A DNA stretch of 64,000 nucleotides from Phycisphaeraceae bacterium (GTDB lineage: Bacteria > Planctomycetota > Phycisphaerae > Phycisphaerales > Phycisphaeraceae): positions 62,001-126,000 of the forward strand of contig JADZCR010000010.1 in NCBI GenBank assembly GCA_020851465.1, in the 5' to 3' direction. The notes beneath the pieces were generated by a model. The model searched no databases. It was not told the DNA's origin and saw only the letters and a list, made by a program, of their open reading frames with translations. The position numbers and the translations under genes were made by a program. Shown piece by piece: positions 26,027 through 35,757 of this stretch; the first letter of the stretch is position 1; the number at the start of each line of letters is the position of its first letter.

Positions 26027-27070
26027 TCAATGTTCAAGACGTTGACGGCGCCACGACCCCATTTTTTCCGTCTTTCGTGAGCCGAAGAACGCCACGATCA
26101 CGACGCCCGCCAGCAGGAGCAGGACGCTCAGCAGTTGGCCGCGGGTGACACCCCAGGTCTGGAATTCCTGATTGATGATCTGTGCATCGGGCGTGCGGAA
26201 CTGCTCACCGATGATGCGCACGATGCCGTAGCTGATCGCAAACCATCCGCCGATCACCAGAGGCCGACGCGGCTTGCGCCACAGAAACACCAGCACCGCA
26301 AACACGACCAGCCCTTCGAGCACCGCTTCGTAAAGCTGCGACGGATGGCGTGCGGTGAGCACCGGCTCGATGATCCGCGCGACCTGCTGGTTGCCTTCCT
26401 GAATCGCGCTGATGACCGCATCGATCTGCTGTCCGCTCGAACGCCAGCCGTGGATCGGTTTAGGCAGCAGGTCCACCGCGCGCTGGAGGTGCTCGCCCAT
26501 CGCGTCGGTCCAGGGGATCGCCGGCGTGCCCCACTCGTTCATTTCCTGCGGAAACTTCACCGCCAGCGGAAACGCCGGATCGCACAGACGACCGAACAAC
26601 TCGCCGTTGATGAAGTTGGCGATGCGGCCGAAGAAAAGTCCCAGCGGCGCGCCGAAGGCGAAAAGGTCGAGGAGGAACGGCACGGGTTGCTTGTGACGCC
26701 ATCCGAAATAAAAGCAGGCGACGATTCCGCCGATCATTCCGCCGTGGCTGGCCATGCCGCCCTGATTGAGCTTGAACACGCCCCAGTAAGGGAACGTGTC
26801 ATCGAACTGCGTGAACAGCGACGGGCCGTAAAACACGCAATATCCCAGCCGCCCGCCGAGGACGACGCCCAGCGCCAAGGTGACGATCAGGTCGCCGACC
26901 TGCTCCGGTTTGAGCGTGGAGATGCCGACCTTCGTGACGCGGCGGATCACGGCGTACGCAATGGCGAAACCCAGAATGTAGGAGAGTCCGTACCAGCGGA
27001 TCGGGCCGTCGCGCCAGAGCATGACGGCATACGGATCGATGTTGTGCAGCCACGCCGCGAGCAGGAGCAT
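26027..27070 (-). CDS. lgt: prolipoprotein diacylglyceryl transferase
   Basis: Lgt moves diacylglycerol from phosphatidylglycerol to the lipobox cysteine of prolipoproteins. The 347-residue membrane protein has the conserved MASHGGMIGG near residue 105, GRIANFINGELFGR near 148 and HPSQLYEAVLEG near 240. A loop of about 70 residues after GELFGR is longer than in E. coli. It supplies the modification needed by the several lipoproteins in this window. Confidence 0.95.
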   Translation of the reverse strand: MLLLAAWLHNIDPYAVMLWRDGPIRWYGLSYILGFAIAYAVIRRVTKVGISTLKPEQVGDLIVTLALGVVLGGRLGYCVFYGPSLFTQFDDTFPYWGVFKLNQGGMASHGGMIGGIVACFYFGWRHKQPVPFLLDLFAFGAPLGLFFGRIANFINGELFGRLCDPAFPLAVKFPQEMNEWGTPAIPWTDAMGEHLQRAVDLLPKPIHGWRSSGQQIDAVISAIQEGNQQVARIIEPVLTARHPSQLYEAVLEGLVVFAVLVFLWRKPRRPLVIGGWFAISYGIVRIIGEQFRTPDAQIINQEFQTWGVTRGQLLSVLLLLAGVVIVAFFGSRKTEKMGSWRRQRLEH

Positions 27071-27112
27071 GGCGGGATTGTATGTCCTGACGGCCTGCGC
27101 ACAGCGACCTTA

Positions 27113-27130
27113 GCTGAAAACTTTTTCAGC
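27113..27130. terminator. possible hairpin between ylbF and lgt
   Basis: GCTGAAAA-CT-TTTTCAGC is a perfect 8-bp inverted repeat 36 bp past the end of the minus-strand ylbF gene. There is no clear T-run, so it may be a weak terminator or a 5' hairpin of lgt. Confidence 0.3.
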
Positions 27131-27165
27131 CGTCATTCCCGGACCGCCAAAGACGGGCCGCCGCG

Positions 27166-27567
27166 TCAATTGAGTTTTCGACCGATGTCAGGATTGACCA
27201 GCGGCGAGCCGACGACCGGTTCGGGTGCCGCCGCTGCGCCGCCGGGTGTCAGCGCTTCATCAACGCGGCGCATCAGGTCGAGGTAATCCATCTGCACGAT
27301 CTGGAAATCGCGGAGCGTGGGATTGCGGATCACGCCGGTCTGAAGCTTTTCGAGCTGCTGCTTGTCGGCGACTTCGATGGGCTGGCCGGCCTGCTCTTTT
27401 TCGCCGAGCTTCTGGAGGTGGCGGTTGTAATCGTTGAGGACGCGCTGGGCCTCGACATCGGATTGGAGTTTGCGGATAGTTTCCTCAAACTTTTTGGCAG
27501 CGGGATGCTGCGCGATGAGTTTGCCCAGTTCGCGTGCGGACGCCAGGATTTCTTCGGTGGTTGCCAT
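27166..27567 (-). CDS. YlbF/YmcA-family protein
   Basis: This 133-residue, mainly helical protein carries the family pattern ELGKLIAQHPAAKKFEE near residues 10-26, a long helix (KLQSDVEAQRVLNDYNRH), and IVQMDYLDLMRRVDEAL near the end. In Bacillus, YlbF and its partners form a complex that adjusts RNase Y activity and development; the role here is unproven. Start 27567 was preferred to an ATG at 27576, but neither has a strong ribosome site. Confidence 0.7.
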   Translation of the reverse strand: MATTEEILASARELGKLIAQHPAAKKFEETIRKLQSDVEAQRVLNDYNRHLQKLGEKEQAGQPIEVADKQQLEKLQTGVIRNPTLRDFQIVQMDYLDLMRRVDEALTPGGAAAAPEPVVGSPLVNPDIGRKLN

Positions 27568-27660
27568 AGACATCATCGTAGGGAACAAAACCAGCACGGG
27601 CCACGGCTGACGAGATCAACCGGAGGGCGGACGCTCTGCCGCCGATTGCGCGACGTGCGG

Positions 27661-28734
27661 CTACTTGTTGTCGGCGACGCGCAGCTCTTCGGGCTTGAAC
27701 GAGAAAGGCGCCGCCCTGAGGATCGTCCGCCAGTCCTCGGTGCGGAGATTGATTTCGGCGATGCGCCGCAGCGAGATCTGCTCTTTGATGTCGGCGGGCA
27801 GACGCACCGACGGAGCCAGCTCCGCAGCGGCGTAGCGGAGCGAGTAGTCCGCGCTTTCGATCATCGTCCAGCACTCGCCTTGACGTTCCGCCGAGAGCTT
27901 GCCTGCCGCCAGTCCTCCGCCTGAGAGCACGAGATAGCGGAACGAGGTGAGCGACATCGAGCGCAGCGTCGCGTCATCGACCGAGGCTTTATTGGCGGCA
28001 CGCTTGGAGACGATGCGGCGGTGCAGCTCACGCAACGCTTCGATCTCCGGTCGCAGCGGCAGCTCCGGGTCTCTCAGGTGCATGGCCACCCGCAGATTCA
28101 ACGCATCGAAAAGATTTTTGGCGGCATCGGCGATGGTGAGCTTGGCCACGGCCGTCAGGATCTGGCGGATGACTTCCGGAGAAGTCTCCTTGGTCAGGAC
28201 TTTATTGAGGTCGGTCAGGAGTTCCTTCTGCTGCAACTCGTTGAGCGAGACGTTGCCGTTGGCGTCGGGCGTCAGCGCGATGTTGATCGCCCGTGCTGCA
28301 CCGTAGCGCACCGCGGCGTTTTCATCGCTGGTCAGCGACTTGCGCGCCACGACGACGACACCCGGATCCTTGATCGAGCGGGCGATGACCATGGCGTTGA
28401 TCCGCGCGATCGGACGATCCGACGCCAGCGGGATCGACAGGTGACGCACGACGGACGCGGCATAGGCGGCATTGAAAATGTCCGTACCGCCGACCTGCAA
28501 CGGTTCGAGCAGCTTGGCGCGGGCTTCGACGACCCGGTCGTCTTCCTCAGCGGCGAGCTGACCCATCCACATGCTGACCTCGGTGTCCACCACGTTCTGC
28601 TGCTGCGAGGAGAGCGCCGAAGTGGCTTTGATGATCTCGGTGGGAATTGCAGCGTGGGTCGGCCGCGACGCGAACATGGCAAGGAAACCCAGCGTCAGCG
28701 CGGCCATGAGCGTGATGCGTCGCCGAAACCTCAT
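27661..28734 (-). CDS. exported HEAT-like helical-repeat protein
   Basis: This 357-residue protein has a signal peptide (residues 1-27, ending ASRPTHA). The rest is helical, with repeating stretches such as SDENAAVRYGAARAINIAL, SPEVIRQILTAVAKL and ADYSLRYAAAELAPSV that resemble HEAT-type repeats. Such proteins usually serve as binding scaffolds. No catalytic motif is visible. It lies 93 bp upstream of ylbF on the same strand. Confidence 0.55.
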   Translation of the reverse strand: MRFRRRITLMAALTLGFLAMFASRPTHAAIPTEIIKATSALSSQQQNVVDTEVSMWMGQLAAEEDDRVVEARAKLLEPLQVGGTDIFNAAYAASVVRHLSIPLASDRPIARINAMVIARSIKDPGVVVVARKSLTSDENAAVRYGAARAINIALTPDANGNVSLNELQQKELLTDLNKVLTKETSPEVIRQILTAVAKLTIADAAKNLFDALNLRVAMHLRDPELPLRPEIEALRELHRRIVSKRAANKASVDDATLRSMSLTSFRYLVLSGGGLAAGKLSAERQGECWTMIESADYSLRYAAAELAPSVRLPADIKEQISLRRIAEINLRTEDWRTILRAAPFSFKPEELRVADNK

Positions 28735-28815
28735 GAATCGTCTCCGGATGCAATACCAGTGGGCCGCTAAGGATAGACGAAAACAACTCATTCCGCGACT
28801 GTCCCACCCGCGCGG

Positions 28816-29277
28816 TCAGCGGCTGATCGCCGCCGATGCGGGATTCAGCAGCATCAGGGCGATTGCCGCGACGTAGAACACCAGGCCGGCGAGCATCAGC
28901 ACGATGGCGAAACGGTAAAAGCGAGTCTTGCGGTCACGGTAGCCGAGGGCGTGGCCGAGCCAGTCGCGCGTTGATTTTCCCGGATGCTGCGTCAGCCACC
29001 ACAGATGAAGCACGCCGACGACCACCAGCGCAGCCGCCGTCAACACCAGCACGACACCCAGGACGATGAGCCATTGCGCGGGTCGGCTCGTGCCTGCGAT
29101 GAGGCGACCGGAAAACCCGGTCGTCGTCACGACGATTCCACAAAGGCCCAGCAGCACCTGCGCGCGGTTGTGCAGCACGGTGAATTGCCGCTCAAGCATG
29201 GTCATGATCGCGGCGCGGTTTCCGTCGAACATTTCCAGTATGTGGTCGGTTTCCTGATCGCGGTTCAGTGGGGGCAT
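28816..29277 (-). CDS. hypothetical membrane protein
   Basis: This 153-residue protein has an N-terminal helical soluble part and three hydrophobic segments near residues 41-60, 69-92 and 122-145. The layout resembles Pycsar-effector-like or SLATT-like small membrane proteins. Such proteins work in nucleotide-triggered defence, but no cyclase gene is next to it, so this is only a possibility. It is divergent from pepA. Confidence 0.45.
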   Translation of the reverse strand: MPPLNRDQETDHILEMFDGNRAAIMTMLERQFTVLHNRAQVLLGLCGIVVTTTGFSGRLIAGTSRPAQWLIVLGVVLVLTAAALVVVGVLHLWWLTQHPGKSTRDWLGHALGYRDRKTRFYRFAIVLMLAGLVFYVAAIALMLLNPASAAISR

Positions 29278-29384
29278 GACAACAGCATAGATTGTCCACC
29301 GGGATTAGGACTTTGTTCGGGATCACTACCCACCCTGCGGCGCATCCTTTATCCTGAACACAAATCAGGCCCCAGGAGCCTCGC

Positions 29385-31010
29385 ATGTATCGTCGTATCG
29401 CGCACGCACCATCTCGGCCAGGTAACGCCTTCGCCATTGCACTGTTTGAAAAACCTGCCGCACTGCCGACCGGCTATGTTGCGCTGGATCGCAAAAGCGG
29501 CGGCGTGATCAGTGCTGCGATCAAACGCGCCGAGTTCAGTGCGGCGCGCGGTAACCTCACCACGCTCTACGGTGCTGACGATCCTAATCAGCGCATCTTC
29601 GTCCTGGGTCTGGGTGAGAGAGAAAAGTTCAATCCTGAAGTGCTGCGCATCGGTGTGGCGAAACTGGTCCGCGCCGCCTTTGCCGCCAAAATTGAACGAC
29701 TCGAATTGCAGATTCTTGTCGGACTCGAAGGCAAGCTCGATCCTGATCCCGCCGGTCGCGCCATCGGTGATGCGCTGGCGATCGCCAATTTCGACTTCGA
29801 TGCCTTCCGCGGCACAGCAGGCAAGAGTAACGACGTCAAGGCGCCGCCCGCCAAGCCGCTCGAACTGATGGTCAGCACGGAACGAACCGCCGCCGACGGT
29901 CTGGAGCGCGGTCTGCGCATCGGTGAATCGGTCAACCTCGCCCGCACGCTGGCCGCCACGCCGCCGAATGTCGCCCATCCGCAGTACATCGTGAACTTTG
30001 CAAAGGAGATGGCGCGGGAGGTCGGCCTGCAATGCACGATCATTGATGCCGAGAAAGCCAAGTCGCTGAAGATGGGCGGTCTGCTGGCGGTCGGTGCCGC
30101 CGGCTCGCGTCCGCCGGCGATGATCGTCCTGGAATGGAAGGGACAGGGATCAAAGTCCAAGGCTCAGTCGGACAAAAACCGCGGCCGCGAAACCGCGCAC
30201 GGCAACAAGCCCGCGGCGATGGGGCCTCTCCTGCTGGTCGGCAAGGCCATCACCTTTGACACCGGCGGCGTGTCCATCAAGCCGGCGGAAAACATGGACA
30301 AAATGAAGTACGACAAGTGCGGGGGCATGGCGGTGCTGGGCGCCATGCACGCGATCGCGCGGCTGAAGATTCCTCAGCCGGTCGTCGGCATCGTCCCCGT
30401 CGCCGAAAACATGCTCGGTGAAAATGCCTACCGTCCGGGCGACATCCTCACGCATCACAACGGCGTGACCAGTGAAATCCTCAACACCGACGCCGAGGGC
30501 AGGCTCATCCTCGCCGACGCTCTGGCGTACGGCACGAAGACCTACCAGCCGCGCGCGGTGATCGATCTGGCGACGCTCACCGGAGCCTGCGTCGTCGCGC
30601 TGGGGACGGTTTGCGCCGGTGCGTTCTGCGGCAATCAGGCTTTCCGCAGCCACCTCTTTGACGCGGCGGAATACACCGGCGAGCGACTCTGGCACATGCC
30701 GCTCTGGGACGAGCATCGGCAACAGATCAAGGGAACACACGGCGACATCCTCAACGCAGGCGGCCGCGAAGCCGGCGCGTGTACCGCAGCAGCGTTCCTT
30801 TCGTTCTTCATCGAACCCGACGGACCACGGAAACTCCCCGACCTGCCCTGGTGCCATCTCGACATCGCCGGTGTCGCCGATGTCAAAGCGGACAGCAGCC
30901 TGTTTCTCAAAGGTCCGACCGGCTTCGGTGTGCGCCTGCTCGTGCGGGCGATCGAGACACTCGACATGCTCCAGCCGCGACGCGGCACCTTGCCGACCGT
31001 CGGCGCGTAA
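29385..31010 (+). CDS. pepA: leucyl aminopeptidase (M17)
   Basis: This 541-residue enzyme removes N-terminal residues from peptides in the cytoplasm. The M17 catalytic set is present: LVGKAITFDTGGVSIKP near residue 283 (Lys and Asp metal ligands), MKYDKCGGMAVLGAM near 305, and the signature NTDAEGRLILADAL near 367. The N-terminal 170 residues form the usual macro-like domain. The ATG at 29385 follows AGGAG. It is a housekeeping gene, convergent with rnr. Confidence 0.95.
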   Translation: MYRRIAHAPSRPGNAFAIALFEKPAALPTGYVALDRKSGGVISAAIKRAEFSAARGNLTTLYGADDPNQRIFVLGLGEREKFNPEVLRIGVAKLVRAAFAAKIERLELQILVGLEGKLDPDPAGRAIGDALAIANFDFDAFRGTAGKSNDVKAPPAKPLELMVSTERTAADGLERGLRIGESVNLARTLAATPPNVAHPQYIVNFAKEMAREVGLQCTIIDAEKAKSLKMGGLLAVGAAGSRPPAMIVLEWKGQGSKSKAQSDKNRGRETAHGNKPAAMGPLLLVGKAITFDTGGVSIKPAENMDKMKYDKCGGMAVLGAMHAIARLKIPQPVVGIVPVAENMLGENAYRPGDILTHHNGVTSEILNTDAEGRLILADALAYGTKTYQPRAVIDLATLTGACVVALGTVCAGAFCGNQAFRSHLFDAAEYTGERLWHMPLWDEHRQQIKGTHGDILNAGGREAGACTAAAFLSFFIEPDGPRKLPDLPWCHLDIAGVADVKADSSLFLKGPTGFGVRLLVRAIETLDMLQPRRGTLPTVGA

Positions 31011-31054
31011 CCTGCTGATCCGTCGGCGGTGAATAAGCTGCGCGACGAGTCACG

Positions 31055-33484
31055 TCAGCGCCGTCCGTGATGACGGCCGCGTTTTTTTCTCATCTTGAAC
31101 CGCTGCGCCTGCTGGTGCGATTTCTTCGCGCCCGGCGGCTGCGTGCGTCTGGGCTTGCCGGCCTGTTGCGTCTTGGTTTTTCGAGCCGGATCGCTGATGA
31201 CGACCAGATCCATCTGGCGGCTCTGAGGATTGACGCGCGCGATGCGGACGACGAAGCGGTCGCCGATGGTGATGGACTTTCCGCTGCGTTGTGCGACCAG
31301 TGCGCCGGTGTTACGGTTCATGCGCCAGCGGTCGTCAGGCAGGCCGGGCAGGTCGTCGAGTTTGACGAATCCTTCGACGAGATAGTGATCGATCTGCACA
31401 AAGACGCCGCCTGCGGTCACGCCGGAAACCGTGCCCTGATAATCCTCACCAAGCTGCTGGCTGAGCAAGTCGAGCACGAGATAGGTTCGCAGCGCGTCTT
31501 CGGCGGCCTCGGCGTTGCGCTCGGTGGCGGAGCAGTGGCGTCCAAGCTCGGTGAGCGCTTTTTCATCCGGGCAGCGCGGGTCGTTGCGCATCAGGTCGCC
31601 GATCTTCGCTTCCGAAACCTGCCGCGACTTCTGCCGTGATCGCTCGGCGGAGCGTGACGCCGCCGACCGCGACGCCTCGAAATAGGCGTCCAATCCTCGA
31701 TGCACGACGAGGTCGGGGTAGCGGCGGATCGGGCTGGTGAAGTGCGTGTAGTGCCGGCTCGCCAGCGCGAAGTGTCCGATCGGCAGCGGCGAGTATTCCG
31801 CCTTGGAGAGCGTCTTGAGCACCGCCAGGTGGACGGCGTGCTGCGCGGGCTTGCCGCGAACCGCGTTGAGCAACTGCTGAAGTTCCTTGCGGCTGGGGCG
31901 GTTGGGAATGTTGTATCCCGCCACCCGCGCAAACTGCCGCAGCTCCGTGATGTCGTGCGCATCAGGATCAGGATGGATGCGGCGGATCATCGGCACGCGC
32001 AGCGAATCGAACAGCCGCGCGACGGCTTCGTTCGCTTCGACCATGAACATCTCGATGAGCTTGTGCGTGTAAGCGTCATCGGTGGGCTTGGCATCGACGA
32101 CGCGGCCTGAGTCATCAAAGACCAGCTCCACCTCGGGCAGTCCGAGCACGATCATGCCTTCACGGTCGCGCCGCTGCTGGATCACATGGGCCAGCTCGTT
32201 CATCAGCTTGAGCGTGTCGATGAGCTGGGAGGAATACTTCGGCTCGGTGCGCGCGTGACGACGAGCCTCGCGAATGTCGCCGTCGATCAATGCCTGCGCT
32301 TCGAGATAGGTCAATCGCTTGGCGGAACGGATGACGGTGTTGGCAAAGCGTGCGCCGACGACCTGACCGAGGCGGTCGTAACGGACAATCGCGCTTTTGC
32401 AGAAACGGTGGACGCCCTCCTGGAGCGAGCAGACGCCGTTGGAGAGCAGTTCGGGGAGCATGGGCACGACCTTGCGCGGCAGGTAGGCGGAGTTTCCGCG
32501 CTGCCTCGCCTCGGTATCGAGCGCGCTGTCGAGCTTGACGAAGTGTGAAACGTCGGCGATGTGGATCGCCAGCTCCCACGCTGCCGAGCCGGTCTCCGCG
32601 CCGCGCTCGAAGGCGTGCCCCCGGCGGGATGGTTCATCGCCGCCGTCGAGCCGGCGGATACTGATCGCGTCGTCAAAGTCCTTCGCATCAGGCGGGTCGA
32701 TCGTGCAGACAAACTCCTGCGTGAAATTCTCGCGCTCCGGCGGCACGATGCCGTCGTGAAATCCCTGCGCCGCGGCGCGCGCATCCTGGAGAACCTGAGG
32801 CGGAAACGCCTCGTGCAGACCGTAGGCGTGCATCACTGCCAGCGTCTCGACTTCCGGCTCGCCCTGCTCGCCGAGCACCTGGGTGATGACTCCTTCCGCC
32901 GGCGCGGTTTCTGTCGGGTATTCGAGCAACTCGACAACGACCTTGTCGCCGATCTTGGCGTTGTGGGAATGAGGATCGCGGACGATCACCGGCTGGCTGA
33001 AGACGCGGCCGTCGATCTCGACGACGTAGCCGGAGCCGCGTTTGGCGAGATTGCCGACATAGCGTTTCTCGGCACGCTGGATGATGTCCACGACCTGACC
33101 CAGATAAGGCGACTTGCCCGCGCCGCGATTTCCCGCGTGGATCACCCGCGCGCGCACGCGGTCGCCGGTCATCGCTCCGTTGGTGTTGCCCTGAGGCACG
33201 AACAGGTCGCCGTGCTCGGTCGGCGAGTCGGGCACGATGAAACCGAAGCCCCGCTCGTTGAGACGAAACCCGCCGGTCATCTCGCGTCCCGGCGGAGGCA
33301 GCACGACCGCGTTGCTCGTGCTCAGAACCACCTGACCGTTTTCGATGAGATGCTCGACGCTGCGGCGAAACTCATCGCGCTCCGGGGCGTCGATGGACAG
33401 ATCGGCTGCCAGCTCCGCCAACTGCCGCGGACGGTAACGCTGATCGGACAGATGATCGAGGATGCGTCGGGTGAACCGATCCAT
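31055..33484 (-). CDS. rnr: ribonuclease R (RNase II/R family 3'-5' exoribonuclease)
   Basis: This 809-residue exonuclease degrades structured RNA. In order it has an N-terminal winged-helix-like region, two cold-shock domains (GFGFIVPDSPTEHGDLFVP near residue 80), the RNB catalytic domain with DPPDAKDFDDAIS near 265 (the four Asp that bind Mg), and an S1 domain near 680-760. A lysine/arginine-rich tail (RFKMRKKRGRHHGRR) ends it, as in RNase R. The start at 33484 removes an upstream extension that looks non-coding. It lies 71 bp downstream of the sigma-54 activator gene. Confidence 0.95.
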   Translation of the reverse strand: MDRFTRRILDHLSDQRYRPRQLAELAADLSIDAPERDEFRRSVEHLIENGQVVLSTSNAVVLPPPGREMTGGFRLNERGFGFIVPDSPTEHGDLFVPQGNTNGAMTGDRVRARVIHAGNRGAGKSPYLGQVVDIIQRAEKRYVGNLAKRGSGYVVEIDGRVFSQPVIVRDPHSHNAKIGDKVVVELLEYPTETAPAEGVITQVLGEQGEPEVETLAVMHAYGLHEAFPPQVLQDARAAAQGFHDGIVPPERENFTQEFVCTIDPPDAKDFDDAISIRRLDGGDEPSRRGHAFERGAETGSAAWELAIHIADVSHFVKLDSALDTEARQRGNSAYLPRKVVPMLPELLSNGVCSLQEGVHRFCKSAIVRYDRLGQVVGARFANTVIRSAKRLTYLEAQALIDGDIREARRHARTEPKYSSQLIDTLKLMNELAHVIQQRRDREGMIVLGLPEVELVFDDSGRVVDAKPTDDAYTHKLIEMFMVEANEAVARLFDSLRVPMIRRIHPDPDAHDITELRQFARVAGYNIPNRPSRKELQQLLNAVRGKPAQHAVHLAVLKTLSKAEYSPLPIGHFALASRHYTHFTSPIRRYPDLVVHRGLDAYFEASRSAASRSAERSRQKSRQVSEAKIGDLMRNDPRCPDEKALTELGRHCSATERNAEAAEDALRTYLVLDLLSQQLGEDYQGTVSGVTAGGVFVQIDHYLVEGFVKLDDLPGLPDDRWRMNRNTGALVAQRSGKSITIGDRFVVRIARVNPQSRQMDLVVISDPARKTKTQQAGKPRRTQPPGAKKSHQQAQRFKMRKKRGRHHGRR

Positions 33485-33555
33485 GCGGTAAATCCAGTGA
33501 AAGCCTTCGGTGACGGCATCGCGGCGACGCGCAGCGCAGCCTGATGACGGTTGCT

Positions 33556-35277
33556 TCAATCCGCTGTTTCGATTCCGAAATCGCGGACCTTTTTATTGAG
33601 CGTGTTGCGATTGATCCCCAGGTAGTCGGCAGTTCGCGTCTTGACACCTGCGTGCCGGTCGAGGCTCTCGCGGATGAGCTGCCTCTCCACTTCACCGATG
33701 ACCACTTCGTAGATCGTTCCCGGCGTGCCTTCGCGCATCTCGTGCTCCTTGATCGCGTGGGACGCCAGCTTGGACGCCAGACCTTCGAGCGAATCTTCCA
33801 CGGAATCGCCGCGACCCTGATGAGCAAAGAGGCGGATCTGCAAGGGCAGCAGATCTTCGGTGAACTCCTCGCCCTGACTGAGCACGACGGCGCGTTCCAC
33901 CGCGTTTTCCAGCTCGCGCACGTTACCCGGCCAGGGATAGCGCAGCAGCGTGCTGAGGACTCCGCCGCTGATTTTCCGCAGGTTTCGCCCGTTTTCCTTG
34001 TTGTAGCGGTCCAGAAAATAGTCGATGAGCCGCGGAATGTCCTCGCGCCGGCTGCGCAGGGCGGGCAGGTTGATCGTCACGACATTGAGCCGGTAATACA
34101 GGTCCTCGCGGAAGCGGCCTTCCTTGACCTCTTTTTCGAGATCGAGATTGGTCGCAGCGATGACGCGGACATCGACCTTGATGGAACGATGATCGCCCAC
34201 GCGCTCAAACTCGCGCTCCTGGAGCACGCGGAGCAGCTTGACCTGGAGCTGCGTTTCGAGCGTGCCGACCTCATCGAGGAAGAGCGTCCCGCCGTCGGCT
34301 GCTTCGAACCGGCCGAGCTTGTCCTTCATCGCGCCGGTGAAGGCGCCTTTGACGTGGCCGAAGAGTTCGGACTCCAGCAGCGAGGTCGCCAGCGCGCCGC
34401 AGTTGACGCGGATGAGCGGCTTATCCTTGCGCGGGCTGTTGTAGTGAATGGCCTTGGCGATCAGCTCCTTGCCGCAGCCGGTCTCACCCAGCAGCAGCAC
34501 GGTCGCGCGGCTGGCGGCGACCTGGCCGATCGTCGCCAGCACGTCGAGCATGGCCGGACTCGATCCGATGATGTTGTCGAACTGGTAGCGCGTGCGCAGG
34601 TTGTCGCGCAGTTGCTGGTTTTCCTCCAGCCAATGCGACTTCTCCACCTGCACCAGATGATGAATGCGGATCGTCTGACCGATCGAGCCGGCGATGATCG
34701 TCAGCAGCCGCGCGTCGGCGTAGAGCGTCGGCTCATCGACGAACGGCTCATCAATGCTGATCGCGCCCACGAAACGGTCGCCATCCTTGATCGGCACGCA
34801 GATGAAACTGATCGGCGGCTGGCGCGAGGACAAGGCTGTCGATGACGACCGGGACGAGCCGGCCTGAAGCACCGACCGCGAATCTTTTTTCCCCTCCTCA
34901 CCCCACCAGCGATCCTCACCCGCCTTGACCCCGCCTTCGGTCATCATCACCCGACTTCCGGTGCGGTTGAGAAAACCCGGTTCAAGGGAAATATCGGGAA
35001 TGATCTGCGGTTGGCCAGTGAGCATGACCCGTCCGGTAACGCCCTCTCCCGGCGCATAACGCCCGCGGGCTATCTCCTCAGGAGACAACCCAACCGCAGC
35101 AACGATGCGCAATTGGTCAGAGGCCTCATCCCATAACACCAGCGAGGCATGTTGCACGCTCAATCGCTCGCTGAGCAGCGTCATTACCCGCTGAAAAACC
35201 TGATTTAACTCCAGGCCATCGCCGAGGATTTGGCTGATGCGTTCGAGAATGTCCAATTCCTGTTCAGCTCTGTCCAT
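33556..35277 (-). CDS. NifA-like sigma-54-dependent activator with GAF sensor
   Basis: This 573-residue activator has a GAF sensor domain (residues 15-195) with a serine-rich insertion near 115-150. An AAA+ domain follows with Walker [16 protein letters not shown] near 270, the sigma-54-contacting loop GAFTGA near 315 and Walker [11 protein letters not shown] near 335. A Fis-type HTH is at the end ([18 protein letters not shown]). It should open sigma-54 promoters in response to a small ligand. It lies 480 bp from the phage portal gene and is divergent from it. I saw no sigma-54 -24/-12 site in the gap. Confidence 0.85.
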   Translation of the reverse strand: MDRAEQELDILERISQILGDGLELNQVFQRVMTLLSERLSVQHASLVLWDEASDQLRIVAAVGLSPEEIARGRYAPGEGVTGRVMLTGQPQIIPDISLEPGFLNRTGSRVMMTEGGVKAGEDRWWGEEGKKDSRSVLQAGSSRSSSTALSSRQPPISFICVPIKDGDRFVGAISIDEPFVDEPTLYADARLLTIIAGSIGQTIRIHHLVQVEKSHWLEENQQLRDNLRTRYQFDNIIGSSPAMLDVLATIGQVAASRATVLLLGETGCGKELIAKAIHYNSPRKDKPLIRVNCGALATSLLESELFGHVKGAFTGAMKDKLGRFEAADGGTLFLDEVGTLETQLQVKLLRVLQEREFERVGDHRSIKVDVRVIAATNLDLEKEVKEGRFREDLYYRLNVVTINLPALRSRREDIPRLIDYFLDRYNKENGRNLRKISGGVLSTLLRYPWPGNVRELENAVERAVVLSQGEEFTEDLLPLQIRLFAHQGRGDSVEDSLEGLASKLASHAIKEHEMREGTPGTIYEVVIGEVERQLIRESLDRHAGVKTRTADYLGINRNTLNKKVRDFGIETAD

Positions 35278-35757
35278 GAGGTGCCTATTAAATCATCATC
35301 GTTTTCGGACGCAAGGTGCGAAACTGGCGTTGGGGATTGAGGCCACCCATGCCGACTGCGATGGCGAGGGGAAAATCCGTGTGGAAAAAGCCGCCACAGA
35401 TCACAGGATCAGACCGAACGATCGAATCTTTACGTCTTATTCTATAAAGTGTTACACTTGATTGCGGGACGCGAAGGCTCATCAGATCGCCTGATGGCGA
35501 CGACTAGCCTGGAGCATCAACTCCGCCCTTGCGTCACCATAACCGCCACCCATTCACATCTTTACGACATGCCGCCCGCACAGTACCGAACACAACGCGA
35601 ACATTCTGTCGCCTGAGTAAAAAATTGTTGGCGTTTTGGGTGCAGTCGGCAGCAGGGTTTACCGCCAGTCGGCCATTTTCTACGCCATCTCCGCGCGCAC
35701 AAACGCGCTTTTGCGGCCCAGGGTGTCAGCTTCATTCACCCGACACCGGGGGCACTC
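35278..35757. other. 480-bp intergenic region between the activator and the portal gene
   Basis: No gene is supported here. It is less GC-rich than its surroundings in the middle. It contains the palindrome at 35447-35459 and would hold the leader of the head operon and the promoter of the activator. If the packaging and head blocks were once one operon, an inversion breakpoint should lie in this stretch. Confidence 0.5.
35447..35459. promoter_or_regulatory. palindrome, candidate operator
   Basis: AAGTGT-T-ACACTT is a 13-bp palindrome overlapping a TATAAA-like sequence in the gap upstream of both the activator and the portal gene. The bound protein, if any, is unknown. Confidence 0.3.

Noticed and set aside
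28816..29277. Pycsar-type defence effector
   Set aside because: The membrane layout is compatible, but no nucleotide cyclase gene is adjacent, so it was left as a hypothetical membrane protein.
35278..35757. Sigma-54 promoter upstream of the portal operon
   Set aside because: The adjacent NifA-like activator suggested it, but no GG-N10-GC type -24/-12 sequence with good context was found.
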